Positions 22,746-32,575 of a stretch of 64,000 nt of DNA are shown piece by piece. Numbering within the stretch: the stretch's first letter is position 1; each line of letters opens with the position of its first letter. The notes below the pieces were generated by a model that saw only the letters and a program-made list of their open reading frames with translations, was not told the origin of the DNA and did no database searches. A program made the position numbers and the translations under genes. Source of the DNA: Margaritispora aquatica (taxonomy: Eukaryota; Ascomycota; Leotiomycetes; Helotiales; Discinellaceae); the NCBI GenBank assembly GCA_007644065.1, contig VJWN01000003.1, forward strand, positions 2,046,001-2,110,000. The letters are read 5' to 3'.

Positions 22746-25610
22746 CTAATTCTTCAACTCCTCCAACCGCTCCTTCAACAAATCCCACTCCTTCCCACTA
22801 TCCTCCCACGCATCCCTCGCCTTCCCCAGCACACCACGAACCGCACTCCTCGCCTTCGCCTTCCACGCCTTCTCCACCTCCACCCCGCTGACCTCCATCG
22901 GCCCATAATTCTCATACGCACTGACCAGATTATCCGTCGCAGCCACAACCATCTTCCAGCCCTCCTCCTCCCGTAACCACTCTTCCCCCAGCATCGCCAG
23001 CCGCCAGCCCTTCTCAGCGCATGCTAGAGCACCGGCGTAGTCACGCTGGTATAGACGCAGCTTCTCGAGGAGGTTGTACAGCTCCCCGCGCGTGGTGATG
23101 AGCGGGATGATGTCGCTCTCGTACATGCCTAGCACAGCTCGCGCTAAAGAGCCACGAGGAGGGATGTAGATCCCCTTGTTTCGCGCAGCGGATTCAAGCG
23201 CGTTGTGGTTCGTAGGCCGCTCTTGCGTGATCACTTCCTGTACGAGAATGCGCAGAACGGTGATGTCGATTGCATTTTCACCTGAAGAAGGGGAACGGAT
23301 CCGGATTATGGCTCGCAGGCCAAGGAGGAGGTCTGGGAAGGAAGGTGGAACGGTCCGCCCGGCGATGGTGATGACATTGTCCCAGATCTTCCAGTTGTCG
23401 TAGGCGAGCGCCGCGGCTTTCTTGTACGCTGCGAGAGCCTGGCGGAGGATATCCCGTGGACTGACTTTCTCTTTTGCGGCATGGCTGAAATCGACTTCTT
23501 CTTCCTCGCCATCTGCGTTCTCGACGCGCAGGAGGTCTTTGGCTGCTGCTTTTTGGAGAACGAGCATCTCGGCGTGTTTGGAGAGCAGAGCGGAGCCGAG
23601 ATTGGAGTACGTCTTTGCGTCCGTGTCGTCGAGCATGATGCTCTGCTGGAAGGCGATGGTGGCGCCGTCCCAGTTGCCCTTGCGGAGATCGATGTCGCCG
23701 AGGCGGGACCAAGAGTCGTTGTTTTGTCTGTTGACTACTGTGGCTTGCATGTAGCACTCTCTCGCCTTCTCTAGATCTCCCTGCTTGACGTAGTATTCGC
23801 CAAGTGTGCGTTGTGCACGCGCAAAGCGGTGTTTGGAGATCTCCCAGGCGCGGTGCCAGCACGCAGGGTCATTTTCAAGATCACCTAAGATACACCAGAG
23901 TCTGGGTGCGTGAGCGGGTGGTGGAGAGCGCATTTCACCTTCCCATTTCTCGGTGATAATCTCCACGGCGTCAACGTGGTATTTATCCATCTCAGCGCCT
24001 TTAGTGGAGTGGTAGAGCTGACGGCGGACGACTTGTCGTGCTTTGTCTTCTTGGCCGACAGAGTGAAAGCAGAGTGCCACTTCAGCCCACAACTTCAGAC
24101 GCTTGAAGATCTCCAGTGCAGAGACCAAAGATCCGGCTCCAGACCAGGCATATGCGAGTTCGGTTTCGACTTCCCATCTTGTGGGTGTGTTGAGTTGGAA
24201 GATGTACTTTAGTCTTTCAGTGATAGGTGCTGATTCAGAGGCCTTAGCACGAGGTAGGAATTGAGTGACTCTGATCTCGGGAACTTCTCCATCAGCCCCT
24301 ACTGAAGCTTCTTCTTGGGTGTCGGCAATGATTTGGTCGACGATGACTTGAAGTTGCAGCACACTACGTTCCTGTGTTCTGGACCGATGGGACTCGATCC
24401 TACTTCGCACAAGAAGAGCTTGAGTGTAAATTTGCCAATTCGTAGGCTTGTCGCTTAAGACACGAACAGCATATGGCAGAATCTCTTCGCTGTTAAGCTT
24501 ATCAAGTGGCGAGTATGTGTCTTTCAACGTAGCTTCGGTAAGAAGGAGAATCTGGTCCAAAGGATTAAGTTGAGGTTGATCATCGGGCTTCATATCCTTC
24601 AGGGCAGCGGGGAGAGCCGAGTTTTCAATCATATCCGATTTCGTAAACGCAATAGCCTCCATGACTGTATCATCATTCAAATCCAGTGCTTTGGGACCTG
24701 TGGTACCAGTTGTTCCGTTTGCCTCAGGTGCAACTCCGTCCTCTCTACTTCGAGCAAACACAACTAGCTGTGACGTATCATTTTGCTGAAATCGCGTCCT
24801 CTTTCCCAAAGCTCCAGAAAGAGCATACTCAAAACCACTGACGTCCTTCGCAGCTTTCACATTATCCTTCGCCTTGTAATCAAGGCCCTGCATGATATAA
24901 ATCTGCGCTTTCTCCAACAAGAACTGCACTTTCGCCTCTGTTCCAAACGCCGACTTCTCACCCAAGACCTCAGCCTCCAACTCCTTGAGATCAGCCTCAA
25001 TCACATCCTGCAACATCGTCGAGTCGCTCATGTGACCACCAGAGAGGCCGGACAAGAGACGTTGATGGTACGCATTGATACGCACACGCATCCATTTTGA
25101 GTCTCTGAACTCGGTCCCAACCAGACGAGGGAAGTAGACCGTGAAGACCAAACGAGCCAGACACAGCAGCTCAACATGAGGAATATGCTGATACACAGAT
25201 ACACCATCGACATCCAGGCTCCTCAGACATCGCTCCCTGATCCCCGCAACATCTTCTCCAGACGCAAATAACGACCCGATCTCCAGCGGTGGTCCCGTGA
25301 CATTTGCCTGCAAAAAAGCATTGAAAGCCGCCAAACCACTCACAAAAACGGAGATCGCACCCTCTTCACCAGCGAATCGTGCATCCTGCAGCTCAGCATC
25401 CTGTTGCTGCTTGGTGGTGCCAACAGTCTGTGCAAGCTTCGAGAATAGAGCCTGGGAGGTTTCGTTTCGCAAGATGGCTTTGTAATCCCCCTCCAAAAAG
25501 GATTTCACCACATCTGCGACTGCGACTGAGGGAATGTCCTTTAATAAGTCGAAGTTGAACAGTAGGAAATCGAGAGTTTTGGAATCCAAGACCTTCGTGA
25601 TTTGAGACAT
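22746..25610 (-). CDS. emw1: TPR protein Emw1/TTC27 homologue
   Basis: An intronless gene of 954 residues starts at the ATG at 25610. The N-terminal half is helical (LDFLLFNFDLLKDIPS; KAQIYIMQGLDYKAKDNVKA region). From about residue 570, tetratricopeptide repeats follow (RAQRTLGEYYVKQGDLEKAR, then NNDSWSRLGDIDLRKGNWDG and DDTDAKTYSNLGSALLSKHA). This order and length match TTC27 of animals and yeast Emw1, an essential protein linked to cell-wall integrity and, for TTC27, to assembly of large complexes. It is probably cytosolic. Codon use is strongly GC-biased. The short 263 bp gap downstream separates it from the amine oxidase in convergent arrangement. Confidence 0.88.
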   Translation of the reverse strand: MSQITKVLDSKTLDFLLFNFDLLKDIPSVAVADVVKSFLEGDYKAILRNETSQALFSKLAQTVGTTKQQQDAELQDARFAGEEGAISVFVSGLAAFNAFLQANVTGPPLEIGSLFASGEDVAGIRERCLRSLDVDGVSVYQHIPHVELLCLARLVFTVYFPRLVGTEFRDSKWMRVRINAYHQRLLSGLSGGHMSDSTMLQDVIEADLKELEAEVLGEKSAFGTEAKVQFLLEKAQIYIMQGLDYKAKDNVKAAKDVSGFEYALSGALGKRTRFQQNDTSQLVVFARSREDGVAPEANGTTGTTGPKALDLNDDTVMEAIAFTKSDMIENSALPAALKDMKPDDQPQLNPLDQILLLTEATLKDTYSPLDKLNSEEILPYAVRVLSDKPTNWQIYTQALLVRSRIESHRSRTQERSVLQLQVIVDQIIADTQEEASVGADGEVPEIRVTQFLPRAKASESAPITERLKYIFQLNTPTRWEVETELAYAWSGAGSLVSALEIFKRLKLWAEVALCFHSVGQEDKARQVVRRQLYHSTKGAEMDKYHVDAVEIITEKWEGEMRSPPPAHAPRLWCILGDLENDPACWHRAWEISKHRFARAQRTLGEYYVKQGDLEKARECYMQATVVNRQNNDSWSRLGDIDLRKGNWDGATIAFQQSIMLDDTDAKTYSNLGSALLSKHAEMLVLQKAAAKDLLRVENADGEEEEVDFSHAAKEKVSPRDILRQALAAYKKAAALAYDNWKIWDNVITIAGRTVPPSFPDLLLGLRAIIRIRSPSSGENAIDITVLRILVQEVITQERPTNHNALESAARNKGIYIPPRGSLARAVLGMYESDIIPLITTRGELYNLLEKLRLYQRDYAGALACAEKGWRLAMLGEEWLREEEGWKMVVAATDNLVSAYENYGPMEVSGVEVEKAWKAKARSAVRGVLGKARDAWEDSGKEWDLLKERLEELKN

Positions 25611-26271
25611 CTTTGGTTGTGCAAATTATTCAAGCATTCGGACGCAAATAGAAAAATTCTGAAAATCTCCAGAGCTACATTTTTCCAGTCGTTTGGTTTT
25701 GTGCTTCGTCAGCCGAGTTTCTTCCATCACTTTCTTAAGGATAATGGAAGTTCTAAGGCAGCCACACTACTTGTAGAACTGGCAACAAAAGGTAAAAATC
25801 TCTTATGATTTACTTAAACACAGAGTTGATCGCATATCTAGTAAACTGACCTTGCTGACCAAACGAGACATAGCTATGAGTCACGTGATTGAAATATGGT
25901 TCCAATTCACCTCACCTCCAAACTCTAGGCAAATGGTTAGATTACGCATTGATGAGATTCATTGTTTGAAGTTCGCAGTGGTATCTTTGTTCTAAATGAA
26001 TCTAATTATAGGATTGTAGATGTACATGGCGCATTTGCGATACCTCAAAACTGACTATACTCCCGGCCCAAGTCAAGTGCAAGCAACGCCGAACCCACAT
26101 CTCAGCCAGTGAAACTAGGAATACATCTACACAGCACAAATCGAAGAACCATATAAAGCCCTTAGAGAGAGCATCCATCCATCAAGGACAACATCTGAAC
26201 CACATTTCCACACCCCAAAATCCGAAATATACCACCAGTCCATCATGAGTCGTTATCATTACCCTCTACGC
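25611..26271. other. Intergenic, TTC27 promoter; TATA-led antisense ORF
   Basis: This 660 bp stretch lies upstream of TTC27. Near its right end, an ATATAAAG element (26151-26158), a pyrimidine-rich leader and an ATG at 26245 introduce a 71-codon plus-strand frame. That frame runs into the 3' end of the minus-strand gene at 26272. No domain is recognisable in that frame. Confidence 0.35.
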
Positions 26272-27672
26272 TCAAACCCACGAGGCTCTCTTCAGCGTCA
26301 CACCCTGATTATAACGATCCAGTGCTGGATTTCCTGCTGGTGGCATCATAGTTCTCCTCCTGTCCTTCTTAGCAAAGGACTTCGACGTCCTAGCCCTCTC
26401 GTCATTTTCAGCATCCCTATCACGCGAGATAGATCTCTTTATCGAGCCTCCCACTCGTGACCATCTGTTTGACTCCTGCTCTCCCATAGCGGCACCCACA
26501 TTTGCAGTGCATTTGCTTTGGTAGATACTGCCATTAATACTCGCCCAATCGTTGTCGACGTCTCGTGCAACACCACTATGCGCTGTTATATCATCTCTGG
26601 GTGGTTTGATGTAGTCGCCTACACTATCAATGAAACTCCTGCGCCTAGCAGCTTTCGTAGCCGTTGTGCGCCTACTGGCTATGGAGGCAGCTCTGTGGAT
26701 ATCAAGGACTGCCTGCTGGGTAGCGGCATTTAACTGGCGCGTTGCCTCATTCAGTTTTCGGGTAGCGAGGATGTCATCAAGGACTGCTGAGCTCAGTGGT
26801 CGGGCTTTGGATGTAGTTGTGTTTGGAGCTGGAGCTGGGATCAGGAAGCCCGCGTATCCTTCTTCGTCCTGATTCCGAGCTGCAGCTAGGCGCGAATCGC
26901 GTAGGAACTTTTGAAAGTCACTGTCGTTGTCGTCAACCGCTGAGACGAAAGCCTTGGTTGCTGTAACAGGAAGTGCCTGTGGAGTTGCAACTTGATTCGC
27001 TGGAATTTCGCAAAGAACTTCTCCTCGCGAACTGCGTGCTCTCGTTATAGGCATTTGAGACGGTTGCGCCTGGGTCGGATCATGGGCTGTATTTGCTGTA
27101 GATGGCCTATTTTCGTTGGTAGCACTTCGTTGCCTGGTGCAATTGTATAAATCTGTCGCAGCATGCTTGGGTACATATGCTGCTCCAGGTGCGTTCAGAC
27201 AGTCCTCGCGATACTGGCGTATTAAGCTCTTCTCTTCGGTCTCCTTTGCAGCAAAGAATTTCTGGAATTCGCGCTCCTGAAGATCCTTGGTGGACTTCTT
27301 CTTGGTTATCGTTTGGATGAAGCTGCGTCTTTGTTTCACCTTGATCTCTTTTGGGGCTTCTGGCGAGGTGGCTCCACGTGGAGGAGACCTTGGATGGGAC
27401 TTCTGATTATTACTTTTCAGTCTGCCAGCAGGCACGTTGGTCCATTCTTCAAAATCCTGGTTTGTGGAATTACTGATATTTCTGTAATGTCCGTGCGGTT
27501 CATGTTTTGGTGAATTTGCCAGGGTGGATTTCTTCGAGAAAAGCTTCTTCAGAGCTGGCTTCCAACTGCTTTTGCTTGGTGCTTTTGGGGGAATTGCAAG
27601 TGGTGAAGCAATAACAGCTATTGGTTCAGCACCACGAGGGCGAGCAGTGGTTCTACCTCGAAACATAATCAT
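26272..27672 (-). CDS. Hypothetical basic, disordered fungal protein
   Basis: A single exon encodes 466 residues; ATGs at 27672 and 27666 are both possible starts. The N-terminal 150 residues are Lys/Ser/Pro-rich and probably disordered (KPALKKLFSKKSTL; KVKQRRSFIQTITKKKSTKD). A more ordered patch reads REFQKFFAAKETEEKSLIRQ and YREDCLNAPGAAYVP. Alanine/arginine-rich helices occur near ARRRSFIDSVGDYIKPP. The C-terminus is again basic with many serines, potential phosphorylation sites. No catalytic motif, signal peptide or membrane span was seen. I recognise it only as a fungal hypothetical protein. The coding assignment rests on the long open frame and composition. Confidence 0.75.
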   Translation of the reverse strand: MIMFRGRTTARPRGAEPIAVIASPLAIPPKAPSKSSWKPALKKLFSKKSTLANSPKHEPHGHYRNISNSTNQDFEEWTNVPAGRLKSNNQKSHPRSPPRGATSPEAPKEIKVKQRRSFIQTITKKKSTKDLQEREFQKFFAAKETEEKSLIRQYREDCLNAPGAAYVPKHAATDLYNCTRQRSATNENRPSTANTAHDPTQAQPSQMPITRARSSRGEVLCEIPANQVATPQALPVTATKAFVSAVDDNDSDFQKFLRDSRLAAARNQDEEGYAGFLIPAPAPNTTTSKARPLSSAVLDDILATRKLNEATRQLNAATQQAVLDIHRAASIASRRTTATKAARRRSFIDSVGDYIKPPRDDITAHSGVARDVDNDWASINGSIYQSKCTANVGAAMGEQESNRWSRVGGSIKRSISRDRDAENDERARTSKSFAKKDRRRTMMPPAGNPALDRYNQGVTLKRASWV

Positions 27673-28829
27673 GCGCTGGACAAGATGTCAACAAACTTGT
27701 TGAAGGAATCGAGAAAACTGACAATAATAAGGAAAAACAAAAGAGAGGCTGGAAGTGATATTCGAGGGCAGGCACAAAAGAAATAATGGGAAAGACCCCT
27801 GGAGCATCCAAAGGTACCAAAAGTTGAGCTCGATTTCCTTAGACTTGCATGCGCCCAAAAGCCATGCGCTTTCGAGAACGCCAGATCCTGGAGAAGGCGT
27901 ACTTTTCACACTCACTTCTCCCGCTTGAGAGATGGTCAAGTTTTTTCATCGAATCAATCTCTGTTACGAGAGGCCTACCCGACAGTCAACACACGGCTAT
28001 GGTACTCTCGGGCTTGCTATGATCTAATGGAGTAAGCACAAAAGACGAGCCCGCCAACTTTTTCCATTTTGGAACAGACTAGATCACTAGAGTATTTCAT
28101 CTAGAAGCAAAGCGAGATCCAGGCTAACCAGATTCGTTTGTATCGCGACCATCTCCCGCCGTCGAACTTTATAGCTTGCTAATAATGCAAACTCCTGACT
28201 GCGGCTGACAGCTAGAAACCTTTTTAAAATATCGTGATATCGTGTCTGTCGCTCAGAAAGTGTAAACTTCTCTTCTTGGAGAATTATTGGATGTGGCGTC
28301 TCAAACAATGTCCTAAATTTCTCCTCATCCGTGAGATTGATAAGGGTGTCTCAGCCATGGTGCGTTCCACAATCTCGGGATGGAGCTTGAAGCTTGAATG
28401 CGTTCTGCACGAAATTCCAAAGCCGTGAGGACATCCGTTCCCATGCCAAGTTATTCCTGAGTCGTGTGGAAGGTGTTTTGTCCCTCCTGTGTTTGGGAAT
28501 ATAGACCGAGGTCATTCTGGCATTGTGGGTTTGCTGGTGAGAGGAAGTCGCGAAAGAAGATTCAAAGAATAGAAATTTCATGGCATCGACAACGTTAAAG
28601 AAGGGAAGAAGGATGTTCGTCGTGTCGTTGAAAAGAAAAGAAAGTCCAACAACTTGGGTAGTGTCTCAGGTCAATTTAAGATTGTATCACGTGAGTCTCG
28701 GCTATGAATTCTGAATCGTCATGGAACAAATCACCAGAACTTCAGAAGAAACATTGTAGAATTTAGGCAACTTGATAACGGATGTCTAGACTTGAACCAT
28801 CTTTTAAAATGGATTTAATAATAAAACCT
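27673..28829. other. Intergenic, with weak minus-strand ORFs
   Basis: The stretch is about 1.16 kb. The left part should contain the promoter of the disordered-protein gene. On the minus strand, a coding-like open segment (about 28350-28087; FTLSERQTRYHDILKRFLAV and a normal stop) follows a separate ATG-started frame (28581-28351). I found no clean intron that joins them, so this is not called as a gene. Confidence 0.3.
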
Positions 28830-30315
28830 CTATAGATACTCTTCCCTCCCAACTCTTTCACAGATAGCCTTAAGCATATTTCCAGCCCACTCAAAGTCGG
28901 AAACATCCAGATAAATCTGGCCACTGAGACGCGTCCACCACTTACCCTGAAAAGAGTAGATTGGCAGGAAGGACTTATACTCCTCTTTGATGGTATCCTG
29001 GATGAAATGGATGACCTGTGTTTCGTGGTCTGGATGAATAGTGCTTTCGCCGGCAATCTTGACTGGGCTCGTCTTCATAGGCAAACGTACGTTGACAAGA
29101 CAACAATTCGTCAAGGTGTGTGTGGCATTGTCAAGAACTTCGGTGCCTAGAATTTTGGCAACTGCTTGACCTCCTTCACGAGCCAAGTTAATATTATAGT
29201 CTATGATGGCCTTTTCACCACCACAGACTTCTTGCCTCCACTTGATAGCTTCTGGCACCATGAGGTAGCTCGTGTTATCAATGGTTCCAGTGTAGTCGAA
29301 TTGTGCCAGGAATGGACTTTCCGAATGTGTTCTGACGGGCGATACTACTGATTCGCCTCTGGGGACGAAGCCATGCGAGGTTGGTAAAGTGGTGCGCATG
29401 AGGACTTGATTCCTTACTGGAACATACATGACTGCATTCCCACGTGGGAGGAAGAGCCACTTATGACAGTTTGACACGAAAAAGTCAGGATCGATGGCCG
29501 AAAGATCAATTGGGATATGACCAACTCCATGAGCGCCATCAATGAGGGATAGAATACCCTCTTGTTTGCATATAGCAGTAAGATCCTCAAAAGGCATTCT
29601 CAAGCCTGGTAAAGAGGATATCGAATCGTAGATAGCCAAGCGAGGAGTTTTCCCTGCGTCTCTAGATGCTTTGATTGCTGCTCTGAATAGATCAAGAAGA
29701 TCCGCATCCTCCATTGGATATTCAACAACGATTTGTCTGCGGCCGACGATGTCTCGATTCGCTTCGCAAACGTACTCAATTGTCTTGAGACATGCCCCAT
29801 AGATATGTCTACGGAAGTGTCAGTTATCCAGTCTTGAAAGAATAAACTATGAGTCATATTCTCTTTTACCTGAAATGAAGAACTTCATCTTTGCCATCAG
29901 CATTCCAGACAATATTTCGAAGTATGGTATTGACTCCAGTAGTAGCATTGGGCACGAAGACAACGGTATCCCCAGGACAGTTCAAGAGCTTTGAAATAGC
30001 ATCGCGAGAATGTTGCAAATGCTGAAAGTAAGTGGTTCTGATGAATGGATCAGGAGCTGATTCACATAGGTCCAAGTATTCTCGCTGTTTCTTCTGAATA
30101 ACGCGAGGAAAGGTACCAAAAGAGCCTGGACCAGAGTTAATATTTGTGATAACATTAAGCATAGGTAAAAAGGTTGACTTACCATGATTGAGATTCTTAT
30201 AGCTTGGATCAAACATGAAATGCTTGAGCATATCTTTGCCAAATGGAGTTCTTTCATATGTAGTCCCATCTGAAATCATTACTTTCTCCATCTTTGACTC
30301 TAAAGCTTCTCCCAT
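28830..30315 (-). CDS. Class V PLP enzyme, Egt2/LolT-like
   Basis: Three exons: 30315-30183, 30125-29870 and 29808-28830, giving 455 residues. The first intron (57 nt, GTAAGT...CAG) interrupts NLNHG|SFGTFPRVIQ and the second (61 nt) interrupts EVLHFR|HIYGACLK. Fold-type I, class V aminotransferase features are VVFVPNATTGVNTILRN near residue 120, SLIDGAHGVGHIPIDL before the PLP site, and SNCHKWLFLPRG with the Schiff-base lysine at about residue 246. Close relatives include hercynylcysteine sulfoxide lyase (Egt2, ergothioneine synthesis), LolT and isopenicillin-N-epimerase-like proteins; the exact reaction cannot be chosen from sequence. No egt1-like gene is in this window. The in-frame TTG nine bases upstream was rejected in favour of the ATG at 30315. 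Confidence 0.85.
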
Positions 30316-31000
30316 TTTTGCCAACAGAGTATCAAAGTGTTGATAGGTCTTACAATGGGAACAACGTCTCTAATCCAATGTAGCAAAGAGTTACAAAAAT
30401 ATGGATAAATGTGGGAATATAAAGGAAGTAGCTGAGTGAGTCAAGAAATTTGGTGCAGCTTTTCTGAAGGATGTTACTCATGCATATGCGGGTATCGGGT
30501 CCTCAATGTCAAGCAAAGGGCGAGAGAAGTAACCAATACCTGTCTTTCCTACTTTACCTAGTCACATACGCCTTATTAATCAGTGACTGTCTATATTTGA
30601 AGCTCCCCTCCTCCTCTTCCTCCTCTTCCTCCTAGAGTTTCTGGAGTGGAACCGAAGCACATAGGTGGGGTAAAAAGCCTTCTCATGCCGCAACTATGCG
30701 AGAGCTGCACCTTTTTCTTCTCGAATACCTTTATAATCTGTGGTTGAGGAATACTAAATATATCTCAGATACAATTGATCGTATGAAGGCGTTGTTGAAG
30801 TAAAACGTGTTTAATATGGATGGTAAGGCCAAGGTAAGTATTGTAGCAAAATGATTCCGAGGTGAAGAGGGAAGACATGCAAGGGTTCACCGAATGACGC
30901 ATGGAGGGACAATGAATGGAACCAAAATATATTTCTATGGAAACACTTCCATTGACAAACAATAAGCTCCAACGCTACTCTTACGAACCCCTCTGCGGAT
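30316..31000. promoter_or_regulatory. Divergent promoter region PLP enzyme / TRIP4-like
   Basis: This 685 bp stretch lies between two divergent genes. A CTC/TCC-rich microsatellite (30606-30632) of imperfect TCCTCT units sits roughly in the middle. No frame with coding character was seen. Confidence 0.4.
30606..30632 (+). repeat. Pyrimidine TCC microsatellite
   Basis: A pure pyrimidine tract is built from CTCCTC and TTCCTC units within a divergent promoter. Such tracts are common in fungal promoters and can favour nucleosome-free DNA; that role is an inference. Confidence 0.6.
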
Positions 31001-32575
31001 ATGTCTCTGTCACAGCTTGCAAAGTTACTTCCACTTCCAAAAGCAGATCTTCAGCAAGTCTTAGACTACGCTTCAACGTTATCCAAGCAAGATGCCGCAG
31101 ACCACTTCAACAATCTTCTAGGAGAATCGCCTCAATCCATAGAGTTCATATCATCCTTCAATTCGCGACGACAAGCTCCCTCTCCACCTATAGCGACGCC
31201 CTCAAACGAATCCTCAGGTGTACCAAAACCTACACGCAAAGCGCCCAAGAAGAAAGCTCCGATTCACACCCCCGCACCGAGACAGATACACGATACCTAC
31301 GCCGGGCAAGGAACTGCATACAAGAAGAAAGATGACGATGAGTACATGGCCAAGAAGCCTGCTGCTGCTTCATCATCTGCGGCACAATCAAATGCCTTCA
31401 AGCTAGATCCCAAACCAGTGGCTGTCCAGGCACCTACCCCGCGAGCACCACCCTCAGCAGCAGGAGCGCTGATATCCGAATTCAAATCCTCGAAAAGCAA
31501 TCCAAACTCACGAAATGCGTCGCGCAATGCGTCTCCAGCGCCCGGCGCTTCGAATACTTCCAAGAAAATCAATATCACTGGTGGGACTTCTATGCATGGA
31601 GCTTCTGCCGTTCTCAATGAGTTGGATGATGCGATCCGGAGTCTAGAGATCAGCACAAACAGCTCTCTTCTTCTGGATGCAAAAAAGAGAGCTTGTAATT
31701 GCATTGGGGCTCGCCATCCTGTCCTTACCGCTGCACCGAACTGTCTGAATTGTGGAAAGGTCATATGTGTGAAAGAAGGCCTGGGACCATGCACATTCTG
31801 CGGGTCGCCCTTACTGAGCGCAGTAGAAGTACAAGGCATGATCCGTGAGCTACGAGAAGAGCGAGGCAGAGAGAAGATGCTACTTGACAACTCTTCGCAC
31901 CGCAAGGTGGAGGTTTCTAAGAAACCAGCACCCTTTAGTACACCAAAACCAGAGCAACTCATGTCTCCTGCGGAAGCCAAGGCAAAAGAACATAGAGACA
32001 AGCTGCTCAATTTCCAAGCTCAAAATGCTGCAAGGACGACGGTCAGAGACGAGGCTGCAGATTTTGACTATGCGCCTACAGGGGGGGTGAACCAGTGGGC
32101 TAGCCCAGCAGAGCGAGCGAAGCAGCTAAAGAGACAGCAGAAAGTCCTTGCCGAGCAGGAATGGAATGCCCGACCGGAGTACGAAAAGCGGAGGCAAGTG
32201 GTTAGCATTGACCTTGTGAAAGGGAAAGTCATGAAGAAGATGTCTGCGGTTGAGAAGCCGCAATTCTATTCCAAAGACGAGGAGGATGAGATTCCAGAGC
32301 CGTTGCCCCTGAGCAGTACGAGTGGGAACAAGGGCGGGGGAACTTTCGCGAGGAATCCGTTGCTGGGTGGGCTTATCAAGCCGGTGTATGACAGTGGGAA
32401 GGGCAAGAGGAGAGAAGGTGGTGAGGAGCTGCAGGGTAGGCCGAAGAAGACTTGGAGGAGGGTACAGGATGATCTAGATGATAATGAGGCTATTATTCTG
32501 GATGGTGGTGCTTTCGGAAATGCTGGAGGGTCAACGGTAGATAGAGTCGAGCATGATGAGCCTGCCTGCGGATAG
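31001..32575 (+). CDS. ASC-1/TRIP4-type C2HC5 zinc-finger protein
   Basis: A single exon encodes 524 residues from the ATG at 31001. The zf-C2HC5 domain is at about residues 230-268: CNCIGARHPVLTAAPNCLNC followed by GKVIC, then CTFCG. This is the signature of activating signal cointegrator 1 (TRIP4), whose yeast counterpart Rqt4 is part of the ribosome-quality-control trigger complex. The N-terminal 60 residues form helices (LAKLLPLPKADLQQVLDYAS) like the CUE-type ubiquitin-binding N-terminus of Rqt4. The middle is Pro/Ala/Ser-rich, and the C-terminus is charged, with WNARPEYEKRRQVVSIDL conserved in the family. It probably acts in the cytosol on collided ribosomes. It is divergent from the PLP enzyme gene. 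Confidence 0.88.
   Translation: MSLSQLAKLLPLPKADLQQVLDYASTLSKQDAADHFNNLLGESPQSIEFISSFNSRRQAPSPPIATPSNESSGVPKPTRKAPKKKAPIHTPAPRQIHDTYAGQGTAYKKKDDDEYMAKKPAAASSSAAQSNAFKLDPKPVAVQAPTPRAPPSAAGALISEFKSSKSNPNSRNASRNASPAPGASNTSKKINITGGTSMHGASAVLNELDDAIRSLEISTNSSLLLDAKKRACNCIGARHPVLTAAPNCLNCGKVICVKEGLGPCTFCGSPLLSAVEVQGMIRELREERGREKMLLDNSSHRKVEVSKKPAPFSTPKPEQLMSPAEAKAKEHRDKLLNFQAQNAARTTVRDEAADFDYAPTGGVNQWASPAERAKQLKRQQKVLAEQEWNARPEYEKRRQVVSIDLVKGKVMKKMSAVEKPQFYSKDEEDEIPEPLPLSSTSGNKGGGTFARNPLLGGLIKPVYDSGKGKRREGGEELQGRPKKTWRRVQDDLDDNEAIILDGGAFGNAGGSTVDRVEHDEPACG

Noticed and set aside
23278..23862. 194-codon minus-strand frame
   Set aside because: It is an alternate frame inside TTC27, arginine-rich from GC-biased codons. 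It is a shadow.
30313..30324. TTG start for the PLP enzyme
   Set aside because: A proper ATG lies nine bases downstream. Non-ATG starts are not expected here.
31297..32010. 237-codon minus-strand frame
   Set aside because: It is antisense to the TRIP4-like gene, which has a clear zinc finger in the sense frame.
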